DNA from: Cyanobacterium aponinum PCC 10605
Lineage (GTDB): Bacteria; Cyanobacteriota; Cyanobacteriia; Cyanobacteriales; Cyanobacteriaceae
Direction of reading: 5' to 3'
DNA length: 64,000 nucleotides
NCBI RefSeq assembly: GCF_000317675.1
Contig: NC_019776.1
Coordinates: 4,030,001-4,094,000 of the forward strand
Shown here: positions 35,021 through 44,767 of the stretch, in pieces
Numbering within the stretch: the stretch's first letter is position 1
Layout: each line of letters opens with the position of its first letter
Notes under the pieces: generated by a model
What the model saw: only the letters and a program-made list of their open reading frames with translations
Told to the model about the DNA's origin: nothing
Databases searched by the model: none
Position numbers and translations under genes: made by a program

Positions 35021-36823
35021 TTATGAGTTATTGTTGATCATTTCTGATACTATTTTGACGATTTCTTCCACGGGAATATCTTGAGAGTTTTTCGTGCTTC
35101 TTTCCACTAACTCGACTTTTCCATCTTTGAGAGATCTTCCTGTTACGATACGATAGGGAATACCAATTAAATCTGCGTCTTTGAATTTTACCCCTGCCCG
35201 TTCGTCTCTGTCATCTAAGAGAGTTTCTACCCCTGCTTGATTGAGGTTGTGATAGATTTCCTCGGCAACTTTTACCTGTTGTTCATCAGTAATATTAGGA
35301 ATAACAACTATAGCATGATAAGGGGCGATCGCAACTGGCCAGATTATACCGTCTTTATCGTGGGACTGTTCAACGGCAGACTGTGCCAAACGAGATACCC
35401 CAATACCATAGCAACCCATGACAAAAGGCTTTTCTGTGCCATCTTCGGCGGTGTAGGTTGCACCCATTGCCTGAGAATATTTTGTGCCGAGTTGGAAAAT
35501 ATGCCCTACTTCGATACCTCTAGCGGTTTGTAAAGTTTGTTCCTGATTATGTAAAGCGCGATCGCCTACTTTGGCTTTACGAACATCAACGGTTAACTTA
35601 GGTAAGGTAAATTGTTGTCCCCAATTAGCCCCCACAACGTGATACCCTGTTTCATTACTACCAGTGACAAAGTTTTCTAAATTCACTACCGTTTCATCTG
35701 CTAATCGTAAAAATTCCCCTGCAACCTCTTTATTTTGAGCAATATAATCGTCACTTAAATCAGGAGCAATATAGCCTAAAGGTAAGGGTTTTTCTGCCCA
35801 TTTTTGTTGAGCATTCTCATCGGGAACTGTTAAACTAAGCACGGTATTAGCATTATAATTAGAAGCTAATTTTACTAATTCATTAGTTAATTTAACTTCA
35901 TTGACATCTTGATCTCCTCTAATATGTATTAAAACTAAGACTATTTTTCCTGAATCGTAAACAGCTTGATAAAGAACATTTTTAACAATATTTGTCGCAG
36001 AACATCCCAAAAATTGACAAACTTTTTCGATGGTTTCCGTGTTAGGAGTGGCTTTTTTCTCGTAGCTAGTAAAAGGAGATGCAACTTTATCCGCAGGTAA
36101 AGAAACGGCTTTTTCCACATTTGCAGAGTATAAACCATCTTCGGTATAGAGAATTTCATCTTCTCCCGCTTCTGCTAATACCATAAACTCCTGAGAACCA
36201 GAACCGCCGATCGCACCTGAATCAGCTTCTACGGGGCGAAAACTCAAGCCACAACGAGTAAAAATATTTTTATAGGCTTGATCCATATCATTATAGGTAT
36301 TTTTCAGGCATTCTGGAGAAGTATGGAAAGAATAACCATCTTTCATGATAAATTCTCTACCACGCATCAACCCGAAACGGGGGCGAATTTCATCTCTAAA
36401 TTTCGTCTGAATTTGATACAAATGGACAGGTAATTGGCGATAAGATTTGATCATATCACGTGCGATCGCAGTTATAACTTCCTCATGGGTAGGCCCCAAA
36501 GCTAATTGACGATTTTGTCTATCTGTTAGGGAAAACATAATACCTTCCGCTTTTGTATAAGTATCCCAACGCCCTGACTCTTGCCATAAATCCGCAGGTT
36601 GCATTTGGGGTAATAAACATTCTTGCGCCCCTGTAGCGTTCATTTCCTCGCGCACAATCTGACTCACCTTTTGCAAAACTCGCCACATCAAAGGTAAATA
36701 ACTATAAACACCGCTACCAATACGACGAATATAACCCGCCCTCAATAATAACTTATGACTTTTAATTTCTGCCTCCGCAGGATCTTCGCGCAGAGTGGCA
36801 AATAACATAGAAGATAAACGCAT
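35021..36823 (-). CDS. proS: Prolyl-tRNA synthetase (bacterial type)
   Basis: A 600-residue class II synthetase of the bacterial ProRS type. [20 protein letters not shown] starts the protein and [16 protein letters not shown] follows. [17 protein letters not shown], then [20 protein letters not shown] (motif 2), lies in the catalytic core. The editing insertion (about residues 240-380) precedes [20 protein letters not shown] (motif 3). The C-terminal anticodon domain [18 protein letters not shown] is complete. Confidence 0.97.
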   Translation of the reverse strand: MRLSSMLFATLREDPAEAEIKSHKLLLRAGYIRRIGSGVYSYLPLMWRVLQKVSQIVREEMNATGAQECLLPQMQPADLWQESGRWDTYTKAEGIMFSLTDRQNRQLALGPTHEEVITAIARDMIKSYRQLPVHLYQIQTKFRDEIRPRFGLMRGREFIMKDGYSFHTSPECLKNTYNDMDQAYKNIFTRCGLSFRPVEADSGAIGGSGSQEFMVLAEAGEDEILYTEDGLYSANVEKAVSLPADKVASPFTSYEKKATPNTETIEKVCQFLGCSATNIVKNVLYQAVYDSGKIVLVLIHIRGDQDVNEVKLTNELVKLASNYNANTVLSLTVPDENAQQKWAEKPLPLGYIAPDLSDDYIAQNKEVAGEFLRLADETVVNLENFVTGSNETGYHVVGANWGQQFTLPKLTVDVRKAKVGDRALHNQEQTLQTARGIEVGHIFQLGTKYSQAMGATYTAEDGTEKPFVMGCYGIGVSRLAQSAVEQSHDKDGIIWPVAIAPYHAIVVIPNITDEQQVKVAEEIYHNLNQAGVETLLDDRDERAGVKFKDADLIGIPYRIVTGRSLKDGKVELVERSTKNSQDIPVEEIVKIVSEMINNNS

Positions 36824-37362
36824 AACTATAATAATTTAGCTTATAAACAAGCTCTTATTATACCCAAGTTCGATACTAGAATATTCGATTTGGCTAGGTT
36901 TCAGCTATCTGGCAGTTTAAGGGCAGATTTTAAGTTTAATTTTCTGAATATTGATACCCGATTTAGACACTAAATATCAGGGTTTAGCTAATTAATTAGA
37001 CTTCTTCAATGATAATGTTTTAAGGGCTAAAGTCTTTACTACGACGCAAAAAAAAATAATGACTCTATCACTTCTCGTCGTGTAAATTATTAATTAGGGT
37101 AGGCAAGAGGCAATAGGCAGTAGGGGATTATTAAATAATAACTTATAAACTTTCAGTTTTTATTTTACTATAAACACTATTCAATAAAGGTCATGGAAGT
37201 CCTGTTTCTATTAATTTATCAGAACCACAGCCTAAAGAGCCAAAATAATTTATGGAGATATTTACTGAAAAAACTCTTGAAAAATAATAAAATTGAGACT
37301 TATTTAATTAATCTAACAATTTGTTAATGTACAGGATAAATAGTATTATAACTTTTTAAATA
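36824..37362. repeat. Repeat-rich intergenic region upstream of tRNA-Val
   Basis: Around 540 bases without a gene. It holds AAGGGCTAAAGTCTTTACTA (37021-37045, a relative is at 47251-47276), CTCTATCACTTCTCGTCGTG (37064-37083, also at 51373-51392 and in reverse near 671-691) and GGCAAGAGGC-type units, followed by a segment like the reverse complement of 5-56. The right 200 bases are plain AT-rich sequence. Confidence 0.6.
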
Positions 37363-37434
37363 TGGGCGATACTGGATTTGAACCAGTGGCATCCTGCTTG
37401 TAAGGCAGGCGCTCTACCGCTGAGCTAATCGCCC
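37363..37434 (-). tRNA. tRNA-Val (anticodon UAC)
   Basis: The reverse complement begins GGGCGATTAGCTCAGCGGTA and ends with the TTCAAATCC T-loop, ATCGCCC and discriminator A. The acceptor stem GGGCGAT/ATCGCCC pairs perfectly, the anticodon arm CCTGC-CTTACAA-GCAGG gives UAC, and the T arm is CTGGTTCAAATCCAG. No CCA is encoded, as in most cyanobacterial tRNAs. Confidence 0.96.
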
Positions 37435-37479
37435 TCAACTCACATTTATATATTATAGCTAGTCTTTAAAAAAAATGCA

Positions 37480-38046
37480 ATGCCTTCGGGAAAAATTCAC
37501 GATCAAATTACTTGGTTTTGTTTACCTCTTGTTATCATTCTCTTTTTTATTGTAACTAAATCCTTATTATTAACTGCTTTGGGGGGTTTTGGATTTATTT
37601 TTAGTGGTTTGATGTTTGGCCCTGATTTGGATATTTATTCGATACAATTTCAACGTTGGCGTTTTTTTCGCTTTATTTGGCTACCTTATCAAAAAACTTT
37701 AAAGCATCGTTCTATTTTTTCTCATGGTTTCTTATTGGGTACTCTTATTCGAGTAATTTATTTGAGCTTGATATTATTCATACTAGCAATTTTAGGAGTT
37801 GCGATCGCACAGTTAATATTTGGTTTTGGATGGCATTGGCAAAAATTCATATTTAACAGCTATGGAGTGTTGAAAAATAACTATTGGCAAGAAGTATTAT
37901 CATTATTTATAGGTTTAGAGTTAGGAGCGATGAGTCATTACTTAGCCGATGACATTGGTAGTAGATGGAAATCTCATCAAAAGAAAAAGCCAGTTTCTCG
38001 GAAAAAAAACAAAAAAGTCGTCAAGAAGACTTCTCGTAACAAATAG
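37480..38046 (+). CDS. DUF2227-type membrane metal-binding protein
   Basis: A 188-residue protein with MPSGKIHDQITW at the start, SGLMFGPDLDIYSIQFQRW, RTLKHRS-like KTLKHRSIFSHGFLLGTL and GAMSHYLADDIGS. The His and Asp residues in these motifs recall the YdjM/DUF2227 hydrolase-like proteins of cyanobacteria. Three or four hydrophobic segments indicate the inner membrane. The C-terminal 30 residues are a very basic Lys/Arg tail. Its function is unknown. Confidence 0.8.
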   Translation: MPSGKIHDQITWFCLPLVIILFFIVTKSLLLTALGGFGFIFSGLMFGPDLDIYSIQFQRWRFFRFIWLPYQKTLKHRSIFSHGFLLGTLIRVIYLSLILFILAILGVAIAQLIFGFGWHWQKFIFNSYGVLKNNYWQEVLSLFIGLELGAMSHYLADDIGSRWKSHQKKKPVSRKKNKKVVKKTSRNK

Positions 38047-38131
38047 TAGGGAATGGGGAGTAGGGAGAATTAAGAAATCTTTTAAAACCTGACACCTCTC
38101 AATTGTACATTATTAATCATTAATTGTTTTT

Positions 38132-39967
38132 ATGTCTTGTCATTCTGCTACCACGAAAGTTTTACCAAATTCTCAAAAGCGTATTGCCGTAATTGGACAA
38201 CCGAATACTGGAAAATCAACCTTTTTTAATCGTTTAACTGGGAGTAATGCTTCTGTAGGCAATTGGTCTGGTATAACTGTGGATTTACTACAGGCAGAAA
38301 TTAATCTGAATAATGAAGTGGTGGAAGTGGTAGATTTACCCGGTATTTATGATTTTAATGGCTTTTCTGATGATGAAAAGGTGGTGCAGAGGTTTTTGGA
38401 AACTTTTCCCCTCGATTTAGCTATTATTATTATCAACGCTACTCAAATTGATCGCACCTTAAGATTAATATTAGAGATGAAAAGGTTAGGATTACCTTGC
38501 GTCGTAATGTTAAATATGGCAGATGAAGCCAAACGCTATGGAGTAGAAATAAATCACTATCAACTGCAAGAGATTTTAGGGATACCTTGTTTTTCAATTA
38601 GTGCCAAATATGGTAAAGGTTTTACCCAAGCTGTTAGGGGCATAGAAAAGGCACTATCCACCCAAGAGGATTCTTTCATTCTTAAAGATATTCATGATTT
38701 TCTCTCCACGAATCCTGTAACAGAGACAGAAATTAACTCAATTTTGGAGAAAACCGTCAAAGTACCCCCTGAAGAAATTAAAACGATTACGGATAAACTC
38801 GATCGCATTTTACTTCATCCTATTTTCGGAATACCACTTTTTTTTATTTCCATGTTAGGAATATTCTTTCTAATTTGGTATCTCGGTTTACCCTCTCAAG
38901 ACATTATGGGAAATATCACCGATTGGATTAGTGGGCAAATTATCGAGCCAACTATTCAACCACTGCCCGAAATAGTGCAAAATTTTCTCCTCAATGGAGT
39001 TTGGTTAGGTGTAGCAACTGTAGCTTCTTTTGTACCTTTAATCGTTCTCTTTTTCTTTGTAATGGCGGCGGTAGAAGATAGTGGTTATCTAGCTCGATCA
39101 GCTTACCTCATGGATGCTTTAATGGAAAAATTAGGGCTAGATGGTAGGGCTTTTGTCATGCAAATGATGGGATTTGGCTGTAATGTTCCTGCTTTAATGG
39201 GTACAAGAGTAATTCGATCGCAACCTATGCGTTGGTTATCAATGTTAATTATACCTTTTGCCCTTTGTTCTGCAAGACTAGCAGTATTTGTTTTTATTAT
39301 TGCCGCTATTTTCCCTTCCAATTTAGGACCGATTATTCTTTTTTCTCTCTATTTACTAAGTTTTATTGCTAGTTTTTTTGTTGCTTTTGTATTTAGTAAA
39401 ACTAAAGAATTTCAAAGTCAAGAACCTTTTATTATTGAACTTCCTCCCTATAGATTACCCACTTTAAGACAAGTGCTATTAAGGGGATGGGGGGAAGTAA
39501 AAGAATTTTTGCGAAGGGCAACTAACTTTATTATCATCGGGTGTGTAGCAGTATGGTTTTTAACTTATTTTCCTGAAAACAGCATAGGATTAGAGACATG
39601 GGGAGGACAACTAGGAATTTTATTACAACCTATTATGCAACCGATTGGCATTGATCCCTATTTAACTTTATCTTTAATTTTTGGCTTTATTGCTAAAGAA
39701 ATTGTTGTGGGTTCATTTGCCACGATTTATGGTTTAAGTTCATCGGCATTAACTCAACATATTGCCCTAACTATAACTCCTGCGGCGGCAGTTTCTTTTT
39801 GTGTCTTTTGCTTATTATATACTCCTTGTTTATCCACCGTTGCCACCATTAAAGCAGAGTCCAAATCGACAATTTTTACTTTATTTTCTTTGCTTTTTTC
39901 TCTAGTTTATGCTTGGATATGTGCTTTTATTTTCTATCATCTGGCACTAACATTATTTCCTATTTAA
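38132..39967 (+). CDS. feoB: Ferrous iron transporter FeoB
   Basis: A 611-residue Fe(II) uptake protein. The cytoplasmic G domain has G1 GQPNTGKS (residues 22-29), the DLPG G3 motif in VVDLPGIYDF and the G4 motif NMAD. The membrane domain carries the two Gate-type signatures: AYLMDALMEKLGLDGRAFVM and GFGCNVPALMGTR, followed by FGFIAKEIVVGSFATIYG. The N-terminus is short and no feoA is adjacent, so FeoA would have to be encoded elsewhere. The 86-base gap after the DUF2227 gene carries low-complexity repeat. Confidence 0.95.
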   Translation: MSCHSATTKVLPNSQKRIAVIGQPNTGKSTFFNRLTGSNASVGNWSGITVDLLQAEINLNNEVVEVVDLPGIYDFNGFSDDEKVVQRFLETFPLDLAIIIINATQIDRTLRLILEMKRLGLPCVVMLNMADEAKRYGVEINHYQLQEILGIPCFSISAKYGKGFTQAVRGIEKALSTQEDSFILKDIHDFLSTNPVTETEINSILEKTVKVPPEEIKTITDKLDRILLHPIFGIPLFFISMLGIFFLIWYLGLPSQDIMGNITDWISGQIIEPTIQPLPEIVQNFLLNGVWLGVATVASFVPLIVLFFFVMAAVEDSGYLARSAYLMDALMEKLGLDGRAFVMQMMGFGCNVPALMGTRVIRSQPMRWLSMLIIPFALCSARLAVFVFIIAAIFPSNLGPIILFSLYLLSFIASFFVAFVFSKTKEFQSQEPFIIELPPYRLPTLRQVLLRGWGEVKEFLRRATNFIIIGCVAVWFLTYFPENSIGLETWGGQLGILLQPIMQPIGIDPYLTLSLIFGFIAKEIVVGSFATIYGLSSSALTQHIALTITPAAAVSFCVFCLLYTPCLSTVATIKAESKSTIFTLFSLLFSLVYAWICAFIFYHLALTLFPI

Positions 39968-39999
39968 CAATAAATTTAATGTAAATGGTAGAACTATTT

Positions 40000-40103
40000 A
40001 ACCTGAGTTTTGGATAAGCTGAAAGCATTATTTTCTCCTAGTCGGAAAACCTTATAGCTTCTTAGAAGTAACAATAAAATTGCCTTAACCCGAACTGAAG
40101 TCA
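40000..40103 (+). repeat. Interspersed repeat A, copy 2
   Basis: Same unit as 33116-33218, from AACCTGAGTTTTGGATAAGC to AACCCGAACTGAAGTCA, directly downstream of feoB. No repeat B partner follows here. Confidence 0.8.
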
Positions 40104-40217
40104 GTTTAGGTTTATTAAACCAAATATAACTCCTTTCGCACCTAAGATAATTAAAATAATAACTCAACTATCTTGAGATAAAATTATTAGTTATTAGTTA
40201 AAGCAAAAGATAAAGTC

Positions 40218-40553
40218 ATGTATTCGAGTGCATTTATTTTTGAACCGGGAGAATATGATGAGCAGTTTTATTTTTTGGACAATCAAATACATGAAGCCGC
40301 CGCATCAGTAAATGGGTTTCTTGGGAGAGAATCATGGGAATCAATAGATGGAAAAAGAAAGAATGCCATCTATTATTGGGAAAGTATGGACGCACTAAAA
40401 GAATTTTCCAGACATCCAAAACATATTGAGGCTAAACGTCAATATACTAAATGGTATAAAGGGTTTCATGTTGTCATCTCTGAGGTTAAGCACTCCTATG
40501 GAGATGGTAAATTAGAACATATTACCCCCAATGATAGAGCAAAGAATAGTTAA
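40218..40553 (+). CDS. Antibiotic-biosynthesis-monooxygenase-fold protein
   Basis: A 111-residue dimeric alpha/beta-barrel-type protein: SAFIFEPGEYDEQFYFLDNQ, then GFLGRESWESIDGKRKNAI, YYWESMDALKEFSRHPKHIE and WYKGFHVVISEVKHSYG. Such ABM-fold proteins are cofactor-free monooxygenases or haem/aromatic-compound binding proteins. It is convergent with azoR, 88 bases apart, and near a LysR regulator and cupin gene, suggesting a small redox or aromatic-stress cluster. Confidence 0.82.
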   Translation: MYSSAFIFEPGEYDEQFYFLDNQIHEAAASVNGFLGRESWESIDGKRKNAIYYWESMDALKEFSRHPKHIEAKRQYTKWYKGFHVVISEVKHSYGDGKLEHITPNDRAKNS

Positions 40554-40641
40554 CAGAAAATGGGGAATTTCAGCTTCTAGCAAAACTGCTCGACATAGAA
40601 ATCAACAATGAGATCAATTATCTTGTCTGCTAATATTTTGA

Positions 40642-41298
40642 TTATTGATCTCCAATTTTTTGAATTAACTGTTGTACAAGTTTTGGGATTTTGCCATGAG
40701 CATCTTCTACAGATTTTTGGTGTCGGGCATCTCCAAACTCTTGATATTCAACACGAATAACATAATGCTCTGTAACGCCCATTAATTTTGAGGCTGTGAT
40801 GATAGCTGTATCCAGATGATTCTGAGAAGCATTAGCCTCCCCAAACCCAAATCCTCCTTCTCCACAAGAAGCTAAAATCACCAGAATTTTATCAGTTAGA
40901 ATCGGCTCAATAGGTTGTTCTCCTCTGGCAAGATCAAATGAAAAAGTGCGTCCAATGCGAATCACTTGATCAATCCAAGCCTTGAGCGAGGATGGCATTC
41001 CGTAATTATACATAGGCGTACCAATTACAATAATATCTGCGGGTTCTAATTCTTCCAATAATTCATCTGACTCTCGTAGAATAGCCACTTGTTCAGGTGT
41101 TCTTTTATCCAATGGTGTAAAAGCTGAAGCAATCCATTCCTCACTGATGGCAGATGGTGGATTAAGTCCTACATCACGTTTAATCCAAATATCATTAGGA
41201 CGAGACGCTGACCAGTTTTGGTAAAAAGCATTAGTTAATCCTCTACTCAAAGAACGAGTAACCCTAGCACTTGCGTCAATCTGTAGAATTTTTGTCAT
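40642..41298 (-). CDS. azoR: FMN-dependent NADH-azoreductase
   Basis: A 218-residue flavodoxin-like quinone/azo reductase. KILQIDASARVTRSLSRGL is the phosphate-binding start; DIIVIGTPMYNYGMPSSLKA and WIDQVIRIGRTFSF form the FMN-binding and dimer region, and VILASCGEGGFGFGEANASQ follows. AzoR enzymes reduce quinones by two electrons and protect against thiol and aromatic stress. It is divergent from the LysR-type gene at 41639 with a 340-base gap, the usual layout for a regulator and its target. Confidence 0.92.
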   Translation of the reverse strand: MTKILQIDASARVTRSLSRGLTNAFYQNWSASRPNDIWIKRDVGLNPPSAISEEWIASAFTPLDKRTPEQVAILRESDELLEELEPADIIVIGTPMYNYGMPSSLKAWIDQVIRIGRTFSFDLARGEQPIEPILTDKILVILASCGEGGFGFGEANASQNHLDTAIITASKLMGVTEHYVIRVEYQEFGDARHQKSVEDAHGKIPKLVQQLIQKIGDQ

Positions 41299-41638
41299 AG
41301 TTGTTTCCTCAAAATAAAGAATACGATCAAAAACAAAGTAAAAAATTGCACTCCAGTTAGAAGTGACAAGATATAAACACTATTTATCTAAGCCAATAAA
41401 AATTGCATAGATATTCCCATTCAGTGATGACCGCACCACCACTTTTATGACTGCTTATTCTGAAAGACGAGATGAAATCAGAATGATTTTCTTGGTTTAA
41501 AAAAGTTTATTACTGTAAATGTTTTTGATACCTTTTTTTGTCTTAATTAACAGAATAGTGTAATTTTCAGAGATATGCAAAGTTAATTTACTCAGGTTAA
41601 GATGAAAAAAATTCATCTACATTAAATACACACAGAAA
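41299..41638. promoter_or_regulatory. Divergent azoR/lysR control region
   Basis: A 340-base AT-rich region between divergent genes. GATGAA-N5-TTCATC at 41601-41617 is an inverted repeat 21 bases before the LysR start codon, a candidate operator for autoregulation. No T-N11-A box in good position near azoR was certain. Confidence 0.45.
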
Positions 41639-42541
41639 ATGCTTAGGCGACAACTTTATTCTCTCAATGGGTTGCAATCATTTGAGGCTGTTGCAAGACA
41701 TCTAAGTTTTCAAAAAGCGGCAGAGGAATTAGATGTTACCTCCACTGCAGTAAGTCACCAAATCAAAAAGTTAGAAAAGGAGCTAGGTTTGTTACTATTT
41801 CGACGACGTCCGCGTCCCTTGACTTTAACACCTGCAGGAGAATTACTTTTTCCTAGAGTTCAGAAAAGTTTAGATGTGTTGGATAATGCTATTCTCGAAC
41901 TTAGACAGATTAATAATCCCACAGAGTTAACGGTAAGTGTCTTGAATGTTTTTGCGTCTAAGTGGCTTGTTCCTCGTCTCAACGATTTTCAAAGGCGACA
42001 TCCAGATATTGATGTCCGATTGCAAACATCTAATACTGTAGTTGATTTACAAGCTCGTACTGTTGACATCGCCATTCGTTATGGTCAAGGCAATTATTCT
42101 GGATTAGAAGTTCATCATTTAATACAGGATCAGTTCACTCCAGTTTGCAGTCCAAAACTATTTGCCCATAAACAAAATTCTATTACACCAAAAGAAATCT
42201 CTCAGCATACGTTAATTCATTTTGACTGGTTAAACTACGGTTCAGAAGCTCCTAGCTGGAAAAACTGGTTGGCAAAAGCAGAACTTAGTGAAATTAATGC
42301 TGATAAAGGATTAAAATTTGATGACGAAAATTTAGCAATTCAAGCTGCGATCGCAGGTCAAGGTATAGCATTATGCAGTAGTATTCATGTTCAAGACGAT
42401 GTCAAAATGGGTTTTTTAATCCAACCCTTTGATATTACGTTACCCGGATTCATTTACTCAGTTGTTTATCTCAAAAACCATCCAAAAAAGGCTTTTATTC
42501 TCCAATTTGTGAGTTGGTTAGAAGAACAAACGTATATTTGA
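41639..42541 (+). CDS. LysR-family transcriptional regulator (GcvA-like)
   Basis: A 300-residue regulator with an N-terminal winged HTH: LNGLQSFEAVARHLSFQKAA, then LDVTSTAVSHQIKKLEKELG and LLLFRRRPRPLTLTPAGELL. The C-terminal periplasmic-binding-like effector domain contains WLVPRLNDFQRRHPDIDVRL and DIAIRYGQGNYSGLEVHHLI, the sequence style of the GcvA/AmpR subgroup. It probably controls the divergent azoR gene; the effector is unknown. Confidence 0.92.
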   Translation: MLRRQLYSLNGLQSFEAVARHLSFQKAAEELDVTSTAVSHQIKKLEKELGLLLFRRRPRPLTLTPAGELLFPRVQKSLDVLDNAILELRQINNPTELTVSVLNVFASKWLVPRLNDFQRRHPDIDVRLQTSNTVVDLQARTVDIAIRYGQGNYSGLEVHHLIQDQFTPVCSPKLFAHKQNSITPKEISQHTLIHFDWLNYGSEAPSWKNWLAKAELSEINADKGLKFDDENLAIQAAIAGQGIALCSSIHVQDDVKMGFLIQPFDITLPGFIYSVVYLKNHPKKAFILQFVSWLEEQTYI

Positions 42542-42703
42542 GTAGCCGTAATTTCTTTTGAGAAAAAAATACGAGCCTGACTTTCTTTATACAAAGAGCC
42601 GTACCCGAATAAATTTCCGATCAAAAAGTGGTGTTAGTTGTCAAGTTATGAGTTGATGCCTACTATTAAACTAAGAAACAAGAGTCAAAAACCTTAGAAC
42701 ATT

Positions 42704-43186
42704 ATGGAAGGCAAAAAAACTTTTATTTTAAGGGCGGCAGAAATTGCAGACAGTATCCAAACTTTTTCTCACCCTTGGAACTCAAAATCTGAAATATCTG
42801 GAGTCTATCTTGGACGTACAGTTGGGTTAAAGCGTACTGGAGTTAATTTTGCGAGGATTGCCCCAGGTAAGGAGTCTTTTGTTTATCATTCCCACTATCG
42901 GGAGGAAGAATGGATTTATATTTTATCAGGTAGGGGTATTGCAGAAATTGACGGCGAGGAATTTGAGGTGGGTTCAGGAGATTTTATGGGATTTCCGACT
43001 CCTTCAGTCCCTCATCATCTCAGAAATATAGGGGATGAAGATTTAGTGTATTTAGTGGGGGGAGAAAATCTGGAAGTGGAAGTTGCTGATTTTCCACGTC
43101 TGAAAAAACGGATGCTCCGTCGTGGAGATTCAGTGGAGATTTATGATACTTCTGATGCTAAACCTTTTGGGGTATTAGATGAATAG
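42704..43186 (+). CDS. Cupin-domain protein
   Basis: A 160-residue single-domain cupin. VNFARIAPGKESFVYHSHYR followed by EEEWIYILSGRGIAEIDGEE gives the first cupin motif with H-x-H and Glu; VGSGDFMGFPTPSVPHHLRN gives the second with its His, so the metal site is complete. Cupins of this type are often sugar isomerases or small-molecule dioxygenases. It follows the LysR gene by 162 bases on the same strand. Confidence 0.88.
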   Translation: MEGKKTFILRAAEIADSIQTFSHPWNSKSEISGVYLGRTVGLKRTGVNFARIAPGKESFVYHSHYREEEWIYILSGRGIAEIDGEEFEVGSGDFMGFPTPSVPHHLRNIGDEDLVYLVGGENLEVEVADFPRLKKRMLRRGDSVEIYDTSDAKPFGVLDE

Positions 43187-43212
43187 GTGTGTATTGAAAC
43201 TGCTAAGGTTAA

Positions 43213-43243
43213 CCTAAGCAAAAGGGTAAAGGCTTTGTTTAGG
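43213..43243 (+). terminator. Hairpin after the cupin gene
   Basis: CCTAAGCAAA and TTTGTTTAGG pair over ten positions with one G-T, about 25 bases after the cupin stop. The following run is T-poor, so an intrinsic terminator is likely but not textbook. Confidence 0.4.
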
Positions 43244-43261
43244 AATAAATTGCGATCGCAC

Positions 43262-43411
43262 TTAATGTAATAAATGATTTTCTGTAATGTTGTGACTAAA
43301 TTGATTATCTTCGGCAAAAGCTACTAACCATTCTTTTAAATTGCTATATCGCAACTTATCTTTTACTTGTTGTCTTACCGCAATGGCTTGTTCCTGTCCA
43401 ATAATAATTGA
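43262..43411 (-). pseudogene. C-terminal gene fragment without a start
   Basis: An open stretch of about 49 codons on the minus strand with no start: SIIIGQEQAIAVRQQVKDKL, RYSNLKEWLVAFAEDNQFSH and the end ITENHLLH, preceded in frame by TAG. The amino-acid quality suggests the tail of a broken gene, which I cannot name. Confidence 0.4.
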
Positions 43412-43709
43412 CTATATCCTGAAAGAATAAAATTAGTAGTTTATTTGTTGTAAAGAAAAGTAACAAGGGGTTGTAAAAATGTCGCAGTTAGTAAATAATA
43501 GTTAGAGTTAGATTTTAAGGTTAATAAGTAAATAACTGAGTGTTAATGCTTAACTTCACTTTTTAATTGTGCTTATTGCCGAATAAACGTCTAAAACAAG
43601 TTTTTTTACCTTGATAATTTAATATCATTAAGAAATGTAAAGAACTACTTTGTAGTTTTTCGCAGACAGTTTGTAAAAGCTATGTCTGACAAGGTTTCTA
43701 ACGGCTAGG
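43412..43709 (+). promoter_or_regulatory. Presumed CRISPR leader
   Basis: An AT-rich, non-coding stretch directly before the first repeat. If the array is read from left to right, as the repeat end GGAAAC suggests, its promoter and leader lie here. AACTAC-TTT-GTAGTT near 43644 is a small hairpin, and GCAGACAG and TGTCTGAC just before the array form an inverted pair. Confidence 0.5.
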
Positions 43710-44460
43710 GTTCGATTCCACATTTACCCCGTAAGGGGACGGAAACTTTACTTAAGTTTGCGGAATCTCCTTATATTGGTGGGGTTCGATTCCACATTTA
43801 CCCCGTAAGGGGACGGAAACACTAGTTCCTTAGCTTCCGTTTGTTTTGCATCGACGTTCGATTCCACATTTACCCCGTAAGGGGACGGAAACCTTTCGCT
43901 TGAAATCCCAAGAACTCTGCACACCCTGCAAAGGTTCGATTCCACATTTACCCCGTAAGGGGACGGAAACTTTCACCTGTCCTTTGATGCCAGAAAATAC
44001 ATAGTAGCGCGTTCGATTCCACATTTACCCCGTAAGGGGACGGAAACAAGTAGTAGCAAAATTGTAGAAAAATTTTCACTCAATGGGAGTGAAAATATCA
44101 CTGTGTTCGATTCCACATTTACCCCGTAAGGGGACGGAAACTTCGACACTAATAGTTCTGTTTAATTCAACAGGGGAAGAGTTCGATTCCACATTTACCC
44201 CGTAAGGGGACGGAAACAAATCTAAGATAATGAGCAAAACCGTAATCAAAAGAGATGGCAGAAAGTTCGATTCCACATTTACCCCGTAAGGGGACGGAAA
44301 CCCAACTACCGCTCAGTAATATGAAACTTAATCATAACTTCGTTCGATTCCACATTTACCCCGTAAGGGGACGGAAACTTCCCCAACGATTTTATCTACG
44401 GCTGCTTTAAGACGTGCAACGCGGTTCGATTCCACATTTACCCCGTAAGGGGACGGAAAC
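43710..44460 (+). CRISPR. CRISPR array, 10 identical 37-bp repeats, 9 spacers
   Basis: The repeat starts GTTCGATTCCACATTTACC and ends CCGTAAGGGGACGGAAAC. Copies start at 43710, 43784, 43856, 43934, 44011, 44105, 44181, 44265, 44342 and 44424, all identical, including the last. Spacer lengths are 37, 35, 41, 40, 57, 39, 47, 40 and 45. The CCCC/GGGG stem and GGAAAC end resemble type III-associated cyanobacterial repeats. No cas gene lies in this window, so the effector must be elsewhere or missing. The lack of a degenerate terminal repeat leaves the direction uncertain. Confidence 0.97.
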
Positions 44461-44509
44461 GGCTCAGAAAAAAAAGCCCTACAATAGATACAGAATTAGA
44501 GATGATAAG

Positions 44510-44767
44510 ATGAGCAGATATAGCAAAGATTGGAATAAGATTGCGTGTGCCATCAAACAAAAAGCCGATTGGAAGTGTAGTCAATGTGGTGCTGACTTCA
44601 AAAATAAATCAAGTAGAGGTAGTTGTCTGCAAGTCCATCACTGGAACCGAATACCAGAAGATAACAGACCAGAGAATTTAGTAGCCTTATGCAATATATG
44701 TCATTTAAAATATCATCGTGGCGGTAAAAGTAATATTCTTATCGGTCAATTATCCCTCAATCTATGA
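44510..44767 (+). CDS. Small HNH endonuclease-like protein
   Basis: An 85-residue protein: MSRYSKDWNKIACAIKQKAD, WKCSQCGADF, CLQVHHWNRIPEDNRPENLV and ALCNICHLKYH. Two CxxC pairs and the H-H...N...H pattern give a compact HNH/zinc finger. I chose ATG 44510 because the upstream frame runs into the last CRISPR repeat. It lies 50 bases after the array and its stop overlaps the next start by four bases (ATGA). It could be a homing-type or phage-derived nuclease. Confidence 0.8.
   Translation: MSRYSKDWNKIACAIKQKADWKCSQCGADFKNKSSRGSCLQVHHWNRIPEDNRPENLVALCNICHLKYHRGGKSNILIGQLSLNL

Noticed and set aside
43748-44276. Minus-strand reading frames repeating FPSPYGVNVESN or VSVPLRGKCGIE
   Set aside because: These are translations of the CRISPR repeats, not genes.
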